A DNA stretch of 5,075 nt from Bacteroidota bacterium (GTDB lineage Bacteria; Bacteroidota; Bacteroidia; Bacteroidales; Cfx3-03), in NCBI GenBank assembly GCA_030706265.1, contig JAUZOX010000231.1:1-5075 (forward strand), given 5' to 3'. A program made the translations under genes and the position numbers. Below, in pieces: positions 1 to 5,075 of the stretch (the first letter of the stretch is position 1; each line of letters begins with the position of its first letter). Under the pieces are notes generated by a model that was given only the letters and a program-made list of their open reading frames with translations, ran no database searches and was not told the origin of the DNA.

Positions 1-1836
1 CGCTTTAAACTGAACATCGGGTGAATAAGCCCATCCGGGGGCATACAAGTCATAAGAACTTACCTGAAAACGGCCTCTGCCTTCGGCTTTGTTATTCGAA
101 ACCGGGAAGTAATATTCTCCTCTTGAACTTACGCAAGAAGAAGTCTCACTGGCAATCAGCGGTTTATTGGGATTTGCCGTATGGCTCTGGCCGTAAATAC
201 CGACATTGTAATTTTGACCATAAACCCCTATTCCATTCTGAATGCCATTAAAGGGTGCTTTGGTTGAATTGGAACCCACAACGGTCGGACGGGTCGGGTC
301 TTCGCCATTCACGACTGCAGTCAGGTGAGCAGCCAGTGCCGGCCCCTCGGGCAGATTGAGTTCGCGTACCTCATTTCCAATACTCCATAGAACAATGGAA
401 GGATGATTCCGGTCCCGGTGAACTTCAGCCCTTAAATCTCTTGCATGCCAGTCGTCAAAAAGCAAACCATAATCGTTTTTAGTCTTTCCTTTTCTCCAGC
501 AATCAAAGGATTCGTCCATCACCAATACTCCCATGCGATCGCACAAATCGAGCAATTCCGGAGCCGGCATATTGTGGCTCGTACGCAAAGCATTGCATCC
601 CATCTCTTTCAATGTTTCCAATTGCCGTTCGGCAGCACGGATATTGAAGGCGGAACCCAGAGCGCCTAAATCATGATGATTACAAACGCCATTAATATTG
701 ACATGCTTCCCGTTCAATAAAAATCCTTTATTGGCATCGAATTGAATAGTACGAATCCCAAAAGGGGTTTCGTAGGTATCAATTACTTTGCCGCCTTCTT
801 CCACAGTGGTTACTGCCACATATCGATTAGGCTTTTCAACCGACCAAAGCTTTGGATTTTTAACAGCGGCCGTAGTAGCGATGACCTGGTTTCCGCCTGC
901 TACAATCTTAGCGGATGCATCATTAAAGTCAGCCACGGCCTTACCGGTTTGAGCCCCCGCTGCACTGAGTTCAAAGATTTTAGTTGACACTTTGACATCA
1001 GCCGCTTTACCGGATTTATTGTCGATGGTGACCTTTAGATCGACGGTGGCATTTTCTTTGTTGACAACCGGAGTTGTGATATAGGTACCCCAATGTCCAA
1101 TATGAACAGGGGCAGTTTTTACCAACCAAACATTTCTATATATTCCACTACCCGGATACCAGCGTGAAGAATTTTCAGGATTAAACAACCGGATTGCAAT
1201 GACATTTTCACCCCCTATTTTGATATATGGCGTGAGATCCAGACTGAATGAATTGTAACCGTAGGGCCATCCACCAACAAACTGACCATTGAGCCACACC
1301 AGGGGATAAGCCATGGCACCGTCAATTTCTATTGAAAACTGACGTCCCTTATCCGAAGCCGAAACATTAAAATGCTTGCGATACCAGCCTGTTCCTGCCC
1401 ATGGGAGTTTTCCCGTGTTACCAGGAAGATCATAACTAAACGCCCCCTCTATTCCCCAGTCGTGTGGCAGATTAAGCTGCCGCCAGTTTTGATCGTTAAA
1501 TCCCGTTTGAGTATATGAAACATTGCTTCCCAGATTTCCTTCAGGGCGTTTGGTTGCCTGAATCGAATCAGCGGGCAATATAAATTCAGCTCCGTTTGAA
1601 CAATACCAATCTTTGATTTGTGCGTAATCCAACTGGCTCTTAACAACTTTCCCGTTGCCGTCTTTTTCAACAATTTCGGCAGGATCATTCTTCTGAAAAC
1701 GCCAGTCATTATTGAATGACACCCGCTCCCGCATATAATTCTGAGCCACTGACTTAAGTGAAAAACAGTGACAAACAGTCCAAATAAGGAAGATTCTTAC
1801 AAATAAGGATCTCCTGTTTCTTCGAAATATAATCAT
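1..1836 (-). CDS. Secreted glycoside hydrolase family 2 enzyme, beta-galactosidase type (3' end beyond the left edge)
   Basis: Reading from the ATG at 1836 gives 612 codons with no stop before the left edge, so the C-terminus is missing. Residues 1-31 form a Sec signal peptide (RRNRR, then a hydrophobic stretch, then SVA|QN), predicting export to the periplasm or surface. The family 2 domains follow in order. The jelly-roll sugar-binding domain carries LPHDWG (123-128), GTGWYR (148-153) and RWYPGSGIYRNVW (225-237). An Ig-like beta-sandwich spans about 240-355. The TIM barrel starts near FGIRT (359-363) and carries NHHD (386-389), RTSHNMP (418-424) and DESFDCW (441-447). WSIGNE places the acid/base at Glu489, and IASETSS places the nucleophile at Glu564; the 75-residue spacing is close to that in LacZ. 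The family hydrolyses terminal beta-linked sugars with retention. Galactose specificity is inferred; beta-glucuronidase or a related activity is possible. No perfect TAnnTTTG box lies in the 130 bp upstream, so its promoter is unclear. Confidence 0.95.
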   Translation of the reverse strand, partial: MIIFRRNRRSLFVRIFLIWTVCHCFSLKSVAQNYMRERVSFNNDWRFQKNDPAEIVEKDGNGKVVKSQLDYAQIKDWYCSNGAEFILPADSIQATKRPEGNLGSNVSYTQTGFNDQNWRQLNLPHDWGIEGAFSYDLPGNTGKLPWAGTGWYRKHFNVSASDKGRQFSIEIDGAMAYPLVWLNGQFVGGWPYGYNSFSLDLTPYIKIGGENVIAIRLFNPENSSRWYPGSGIYRNVWLVKTAPVHIGHWGTYITTPVVNKENATVDLKVTIDNKSGKAADVKVSTKIFELSAAGAQTGKAVADFNDASAKIVAGGNQVIATTAAVKNPKLWSVEKPNRYVAVTTVEEGGKVIDTYETPFGIRTIQFDANKGFLLNGKHVNINGVCNHHDLGALGSAFNIRAAERQLETLKEMGCNALRTSHNMPAPELLDLCDRMGVLVMDESFDCWRKGKTKNDYGLLFDDWHARDLRAEVHRDRNHPSIVLWSIGNEVRELNLPEGPALAAHLTAVVNGEDPTRPTVVGSNSTKAPFNGIQNGIGVYGQNYNVGIYGQSHTANPNKPLIASETSSCVSSRGEYYFPVSNNKAEGRGRFQVSSYDLYAPGWAYSPDVQFKA

Positions 1837-1885
1837 ATTGAATTTTTTTAAGCGACTAAATTATTCATAAATAAGAAAGGAATAT

Positions 1886-1920
1886 AAAAAAAGGAAATAA
1901 AAGATTCTATTCCTTTTTTA
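1886..1920 (-). terminator. A/T-rich hairpin, possible terminator of the permease gene
   Basis: Positions 1887-1896 are the exact reverse complement of 1910-1919, giving a 10-bp stem with a 13-nt loop. The stem is a run of A/T pairs capped by two G-C pairs. Read on the minus strand it lies 47-80 nt past the permease stop codon and its 3' arm ends in a run of T, as an intrinsic terminator would. The low G+C of the stem makes it weak, so readthrough into the hydrolase gene is possible. In AT-rich spacer DNA such a repeat could also arise by chance. Confidence 0.4.
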
Positions 1921-1966
1921 ATGCAACACCTAATCATACTGAATTTCCGGAAAGATCTTCCCTTGA

Positions 1967-3013
1967 TCAGAAGAAAAAGTTAAACAGGTATCCGACGATA
2001 ATGATGCCCATGGCTACCACTCCAATGAAAACAGCAATCATTTGAAATTTTAAAACTTTCTTAAGAATGATAATTTCCGGTAAAGAAAGTCCGATGATTG
2101 ACATTGAAAATGCAAGGGCAGTTCCTAATGTGATGCCCTTTTCCAATAAAACGCTGATGATCGGAATAATTCCTCCGGCACATGAATAAAGTGGTATGCC
2201 AATCAAAACAGCCAGAGGAACAGAATACCACCTGTTTTTGCCCATTAAGGAGACCAAATAGTCAGCCGGAACATAGCCATGCACAATTGCACCTACAGCC
2301 ATGGCAATTATAATATAAATCCAAACTCTTTTAAGAATATTCCTTACGGCATCATTGCCGATCCGAATGCGTTGCGCAAAATCCAATCGGCTTTCCACAT
2401 TGTCATTCTGCCCCATTTTGACCTGATAAACCCATGGTTCGATCCACTTAACCGGATTCAGTTTGCCGATTATCCAACCTGAAACGATTGCAATAACCAA
2501 TCCGGTCATGGCATATATCAATGCGATCCTGATGCCGAAAAGTCCCCACAACAAAATGACCGCGACTTCATTGATCATAGGAGCAGCAATTAAAAATGAG
2601 AAAGTCACTCCAAGGGGTATTCCCGCCTCGATAAATCCGATGAATAAAGGGACGGCAGAACAGGAACAAAATGGGGTTACTACTCCCAAAAGACTTGCCA
2701 GGACATTACCGGTAAACAATGACTTTCCCTCCAGCGCTTTTCTGGTCTTTTCAGGTGAAAAGAAGCTCCGGATGATCCCAACACAAAAAATGATGAATGT
2801 TAAAAGCAAAAAAACCTGTGACGACTGAAAAACAAAAAAATGTAGTGCAGAAGTAAAATAAAGATCTTCATCCAATCCCAACAAATTATAAACCAGGTAA
2901 TCGACAATTCCTCGCAGATTTATGTAAATCAATCCACCGGCAAAAATCAAAAGAAATGGCAGCAGGTTTATTTTTTTAAAGGGAGCGAAGTTGCGTTTGA
3001 AACCAGTTAACAT
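1967..3013 (-). CDS. ArsP/DUF318 (YraQ-like) family permease
   Basis: An integral membrane protein of 348 residues from the ATG at 3013, with about eight or more hydrophobic segments in two similar halves. The family signature TPFCSCSAVP lies at residues 113-122 (Cys116 and Cys118), followed by PMINEV (145-150). The second half carries a related GIPLYSCAGGIIP (272-284, Cys278) and SLPEIIILKK (310-319). These motifs identify the ArsP_1/DUF318 permeases. The characterised member ArsP exports trivalent organoarsenicals, using conserved cysteines; most others, including E. coli YraQ, have no proven substrate, so the cargo here is inferred only. The frame stays open to a TTG at 3091, which would add 26 residues. 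I prefer 3013 because it is the first ATG, it gives a short basic N-terminus directly before the first membrane span, and a -7 box at 3068-3075 would start transcription downstream of the TTG. No arsR, thioredoxin-like or other arsenic gene is visible nearby. Transcribed divergently from the propeller gene. Confidence 0.9.
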   Translation of the reverse strand: MLTGFKRNFAPFKKINLLPFLLIFAGGLIYINLRGIVDYLVYNLLGLDEDLYFTSALHFFVFQSSQVFLLLTFIIFCVGIIRSFFSPEKTRKALEGKSLFTGNVLASLLGVVTPFCSCSAVPLFIGFIEAGIPLGVTFSFLIAAPMINEVAVILLWGLFGIRIALIYAMTGLVIAIVSGWIIGKLNPVKWIEPWVYQVKMGQNDNVESRLDFAQRIRIGNDAVRNILKRVWIYIIIAMAVGAIVHGYVPADYLVSLMGKNRWYSVPLAVLIGIPLYSCAGGIIPIISVLLEKGITLGTALAFSMSIIGLSLPEIIILKKVLKFQMIAVFIGVVAMGIIIVGYLFNFFF

Positions 3014-3067
3014 AGATATTCTCGCTATAAATTCATTGATATATGCATCCTTTAAAAAAGAACGGGA

Positions 3068-3075
3068 CAAAATTA
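3068..3075 (-). promoter_or_regulatory. Bacteroidota-type -7 box for the permease gene
   Basis: On the minus strand this reads TAATTTTG, a perfect match to the Bacteroidota -7 consensus TAnnTTTG. Transcription would begin near 3061, leaving a leader of about 48 nt before the ATG at 3013. No TTG lies at the expected 17-23 nt upstream (the nearest is 13 nt away, at 3089-3091), so the -33 element is weak or absent. The match could be chance in AT-rich DNA. Confidence 0.4.
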
Positions 3076-3108
3076 AAAAAGTTGTACACAATAAATCGTT
3101 ACACCCTA

Positions 3109-3142
3109 TTTAATATTGCCAATCAGAAAAATAAATATTAAA
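3109..3142. repeat. 9-bp A/T inverted repeat between the divergent promoters
   Basis: TTTAATATT at 3109-3117 is the exact reverse complement of AATATTAAA at 3134-3142, with a 16-nt spacer. It sits between the two predicted promoters, where a shared operator would be expected. The arms are entirely A/T in an A/T-rich region, so chance is a serious alternative and no regulator can be named. Confidence 0.3.
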
Positions 3143-3169
3143 AACAATTCAAAAATAAACCTGTAAGTG

Positions 3170-3199
3170 TTGAATCGATCTAATGGTATCTTACATTTG
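3170..3199 (+). promoter_or_regulatory. Bacteroidota-type promoter for the beta-propeller gene
   Basis: TTG at 3170-3172 is followed after exactly 19 nt by TACATTTG at 3192-3199. This fits the Bacteroidota consensus TTG-N17-23-TAnnTTTG at every defined position. Transcription would start near 3206, giving a leader of about 117 nt before the ATG at 3323. The promoter also excludes the GTG at 3167 as a start codon, because that GTG would lie upstream of the transcript. Confidence 0.65.
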
Positions 3200-3322
3200 C
3201 TTATTACTATTGCTTATTGCTATAATTTCTTTTTTTCTTTCACTCAAAAATCTCCAGCATTTCGTCAGATTCAGAAATTACTTTTAGCGCAAAATATGAA
3301 CCGAACCTTAACATTTTTAAAA

Positions 3323-4342
3323 ATGAAAAAAATCACATTCCTTTTTTGCTTTCTAATGCTGGTTTGTTCCAGTTTTATTGTAAATGCACAATCTGCTTAC
3401 CAAATCACCAATAAAATTAAATTAGGTGGTGCTGGCGGGTGGGATTATCTGTCAGTCGATAATGCTGCCGGAAGATTATATGTTTCGCATGCCACGCAGG
3501 TAATGGTTGTGGATCTGCAAAAGGGTGCTCTGGCAGGATCGATCCCTGACACCAAAGGCGTTCACGGAATAGCCATTGCCCGTGATTTGAACAAAGGATT
3601 TATCAGTTGCGGGAGAGATTCTTCAGTTGCGGTGTTTGATTTAAAAACTTTAGCCGTTACAGCCAGGGTTAAAGTCACAGGCCGCAATCCGGATGCCATT
3701 CTCTATGATCCTTTTAAACACCTGGTGTTGACATTTAATGGCGGAAGTTCAAATTCAACCGTATTGGATGCTAAAACGGATAAGGTAATTGGAACCATTC
3801 AGCTTGCAGGTAAACCTGAATTTGCACAAACAGATGGAAAAGGAAAAGTTTATGTCAATATTGAAGACAAAAGTTCTCTAACCGTGATTAATACCAATAC
3901 CTTGAAAGTTGAAAACGACTGGTCGATTGCCCCCGGTGAAGAAGCCAGCGGTTTGGCATTCGACGTTGCCAATCACCGCCTGTTCATGGTTTGCAGTAAT
4001 AAATTAATGGTCGTAATGAATGCCCTGAACGGAAAAGTCATCACAACACTTCCCATTGGCAATGGCTGTGATGGCGTTGCATTTGATCCGGGATTGAAAC
4101 GTGCTTATAGTTCCAATGGAGATGGAACAATGACCGTTGTTCAGGAAGAAAATCCGGAAGCTTTTAAAGTATTGGAAAATGTTCCAACCCAGTCAGGTGC
4201 CAGAACCATTGCGTGTGATATTTCAACACATGCGCTTTATTTACCTTCTGCAGAATATGAACCCAGAGCCGCCGGTGCTACTGGTCGTCCTCAACCGAAA
4301 CCGGATTCATTTATGGTCCTGGAAATCAAACCCATAAAATAG
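3323..4342 (+). CDS. Exported YncE-like (YVTN-type) beta-propeller protein
   Basis: A 339-residue protein from the ATG at 3323. Residues 1-22 are a clear signal peptide (MKK, a hydrophobic core, VNA|QS), so the protein is exported. There is no lipobox: the residue before Cys15 is Val. The mature part is made of repeated beta-propeller blades of about 40 residues. Blade-like segments include GRLYVSHATQVMVVDLQKG (50-68), KGFISCGRDSSVAVFDLKT (91-109), GKVYVNIEDKSSLTVINTNT (174-193), HRLFMVCSNKLMVVMNALNG (218-237) and KRAYSSNGDGTMTVVQEE (259-276). The last blade ends ALYLPSAEYEP...SFMVLEIK. Length and layout match the YncE family (E. coli YncE is about 350 residues). Such propellers usually bind ligands or partners; no catalytic site is visible and the function is unknown. 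The frame stays open upstream to a GTG at 3167 and an ATG at 3296. I chose 3323 because it puts the signal peptide at the N-terminus behind an A/T-rich leader; 3296 would add nine residues and remains possible. Confidence 0.88.
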   Translation: MKKITFLFCFLMLVCSSFIVNAQSAYQITNKIKLGGAGGWDYLSVDNAAGRLYVSHATQVMVVDLQKGALAGSIPDTKGVHGIAIARDLNKGFISCGRDSSVAVFDLKTLAVTARVKVTGRNPDAILYDPFKHLVLTFNGGSSNSTVLDAKTDKVIGTIQLAGKPEFAQTDGKGKVYVNIEDKSSLTVINTNTLKVENDWSIAPGEEASGLAFDVANHRLFMVCSNKLMVVMNALNGKVITTLPIGNGCDGVAFDPGLKRAYSSNGDGTMTVVQEENPEAFKVLENVPTQSGARTIACDISTHALYLPSAEYEPRAAGATGRPQPKPDSFMVLEIKPIK

Positions 4343-4363
4343 GTATCAATATTATTTCAAGCT

Positions 4364-4403
4364 AAAGGAGAGTCGGTTCTGAAAACCGGCTCTCCTTTTT
4401 TTT
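4364..4403 (+). terminator. Strong intrinsic terminator of the beta-propeller gene
   Basis: The arms at 4364-4378 and 4384-4398 pair over 15 bp, with one G-U wobble (T4373 with G4389) and a 5-nt loop. The 3' arm runs into eight T residues (4396-4403). It begins 21 nt after the stop codon at 4340-4342. The A-run on the 5' side also makes it a plausible terminator for the opposite strand. Confidence 0.92.
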
Positions 4404-4790
4404 ATTTTCAATCAATCGGCGAAAAAAAATTCATGGCGTTTATAACACCCTACACAAAAAGTCTGAACCTTGAAATGCAAATTAGCACAGGCCAAAGCCC
4501 GATGAAAGGATGACTGAACAGTCTTCCACTACCTTCGCTTAAACATTTGTTGGTCAGTCAGCTTCAGGCGATCTTCTTTCGACTAATTCAACTTTTTTTT
4601 AAAAGGTTTTATATTCGTGAAACGATTGTGAGAAGGAACCTGTTTTAAAAGAATCATAAGAAAATTCCACTCCTCAGGAAACATGGTTCCACCATTGCCC
4701 TACACAGCAGGTAATCTTAAAAATTGAAAAAAATTCTGACATTCAAATAATTGTCAACTTTTTTTTGGACGATACGCTCCAGAAAAAAGG
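4404..4790. other. Intergenic stretch without a recognisable gene
   Basis: No reading frame here has convincing length or recognisable content. The longest ATG frames I see are about 26 codons on the plus strand (from 4434) and 33 codons on the minus strand (from 4684). A small palindrome, GACTG-AA-CAGTC, lies at 4512-4523. A 13-base word, TCAAC followed by eight T, occurs at 4588-4600 and again at 4754-4766. None of these supports a function. I see no tRNA or other structured RNA gene. Confidence 0.6.
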
Positions 4791-4800
4791 TTAGGATATT

Positions 4801-4899
4801 GGTATATGAAGTGTATATAAAGGGTATATAATTGGTCCCTGTCCCGTACATGTTTCGCTGTTGTTTCGTACGTGTCTCGTACGTGTTTCGTACTATAGA
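4801..4899 (+). repeat. Left-arm 11-bp repeat array, nine units in register
   Basis: Cutting every 11 bases from 4801 gives GGTATATGAAG, TGTATATAAAG, GGTATATAATT, GGTCCCTGTCC, CGTACATGTTT, CGCTGTTGTTT, CGTACGTGTCT, CGTACGTGTTT and CGTACTATAGA. The first three units share an AT-rich core, GTATATAAAG. The fourth is a transition, the fifth to eighth share CGTACGTGTYT, and the ninth keeps only CGTAC before the loop. The register does not slip across 99 bp, even where the unit sequence changes. Confidence 0.88.
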
Positions 4900-4901
4900 G
4901 C

Positions 4902-4978
4902 GAGACAGGTACGAGACACGTACGAGACTGGTACGAGACAGGGGTAAGTTATATACCCTTTATATACCCTTCATATAC
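4902..4978 (-). repeat. Right-arm 11-bp repeat array, seven units in register
   Basis: Plus-strand units are GAGACAGGTAC, GAGACACGTAC, GAGACTGGTAC, GAGACAGGGGT, AAGTTATATAC, CCTTTATATAC and CCTTCATATAC. Read on the minus strand they give the same two classes as the left arm: GGTATATRAAG-like, then GTACNNGTCTC-like. The order is mirrored. The right arm is more uniform in its inner units than the left, where 4856-4866 (CGCTGTTGTTT) has diverged. Confidence 0.88.
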
Positions 4979-4991
4979 CAATATCCCCTAA

Positions 4992-5075
4992 AAAAATGTT
5001 ATCTCCAGGTCGTTTGGCTTTTTATGGTTTTATTTACCGGAAAAATCAGAAAATGGTCGAAACTTTTCCGCTTCA
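4992..5075. other. Right-edge sequence, no gene assignable
   Basis: The edge is too short to judge. On the minus strand one frame is open from the edge to a TAA at 5030-5032 (about 14 residues), and a second is open to a TAA further left. On the plus strand an ATG at 5053 opens a frame that reaches the edge. Any of these could be part of a neighbouring gene. If a minus-strand gene ends here, the palindromic element would lie between convergent genes. Confidence 0.35.

Larger units (their letters stand above)
4791..4991. repeat. Palindromic element of about 200 bp built of 11-bp units
   Basis: Positions 4796-4879 pair with 4901-4984 without gaps, giving arms of 84 nt around a loop of about 21 nt (4880-4900). 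By hand count the outer 36 positions pair 35 of 36 (the exception is T4812 opposite C4968). The inner 48 pair as 34 Watson-Crick, 5 G-U on the plus strand and 9 mismatches. TTAGG (4791-4795) and CCCCTAA (4985-4991) close the ends with a 2-nt difference. Each arm is a run of degenerate 11-bp repeats. The element encodes no protein that I can see. It may be a non-autonomous mobile or repetitive palindrome, a structured RNA or cruciform, or a very large bidirectional terminator. I cannot assign it to a named family. A-runs flank both sides (4783-4788 and 4990-4996) but are too simple to call a target-site duplication. Confidence 0.9.

Noticed and set aside
1449..1709. Minus-strand open frame of 86 codons
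   Set aside because: It overlaps the GH2 gene in another frame on the same strand. The GH2 frame carries all the family motifs, so this is a shadow.
2463..2828. Plus-strand open frame of 121 codons opposite the permease
   Set aside because: It is the antisense shadow of the permease gene, has no recognisable motif, and lacks a promoter of its own.
4434..4514. Plus-strand mini-ORF of about 26 codons after the terminator
   Set aside because: Short, with no promoter box, no signal peptide and no recognisable sequence.
4418..4684. Minus-strand frame with few stops, including a C-x-x-C stretch (FCVGCYKRHEF), possibly a decayed gene
   Set aside because: Two internal stops in about 89 codons is within chance expectation, and I recognise no family. 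There is not enough to call a pseudogene.
4448..4706. Nine-base direct repeat CCCTACACA at 4448-4456 and 4698-4706, and the T-run word at 4588 and 4754
   Set aside because: Two copies of short or low-complexity words are expected by chance, and they do not bound any recognisable insertion.
4801..4978. CRISPR array
   Set aside because: The repeats are 11-bp, directly adjacent with no unique spacers, and mirrored into a palindrome; no cas gene is present.
4783..4996. A-runs flanking the palindromic element as a possible target-site duplication
   Set aside because: The runs are simple A tracts of unequal length (6 and 7) and are common in this sequence, so they do not prove transposition.

Overview
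The window looks like a chromosomal segment from a member of the Bacteroidota. The sequence is AT-leaning. Start codons lack Shine-Dalgarno sequences and sit behind A/T-rich leaders. Two -7 boxes fit the Bacteroidota consensus TAnnTTTG. Both exported proteins have signal peptides with an Ala|Gln cleavage site, which is common in this phylum. Genus cannot be read from the window.

Layout. (1) Positions 1-1836, minus strand: the first 612 codons of a secreted glycoside hydrolase family 2 enzyme (beta-galactosidase type). Both catalytic glutamates are present, and the gene runs off the left edge. (2) Positions 1837-1966: a short spacer holding an A/T-rich hairpin that may terminate the upstream permease gene. 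(3) Positions 1967-3013, minus strand: a polytopic permease of the ArsP/DUF318 (YraQ-like) family with the C-x-C signature. (4) Positions 3014-3322: a divergent promoter region with a -7 box for each direction and a small A/T inverted repeat between them. (5) Positions 3323-4342, plus strand: an exported YncE-like/YVTN beta-propeller protein, followed by a strong intrinsic terminator at 4364-4403. (6) Positions 4404-5075: no convincing gene, but a striking palindromic element of about 200 bp at 4791-4991.

The genes do not form an obvious single pathway. The hydrolase is a periplasmic or surface sugar-cleaving enzyme. The permease is an inner-membrane protein that may export an organoarsenical or another metal-linked compound. 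The propeller protein is envelope-located with unknown ligand. Permease and propeller are divergently transcribed, so shared regulation is possible but not shown.

The most unusual object is the 4791-4991 element. It is a long inverted repeat whose arms are each built from degenerate 11-bp units in continuous register. The outer units are AT-rich (GGTATATAAAG-like) and the inner ones are built on GTACGTGTCTC. It can fold into a hairpin of about 84 bp with a loop of about 21 nt. I do not recognise it as a named element. It is the best candidate in the window for something undescribed.
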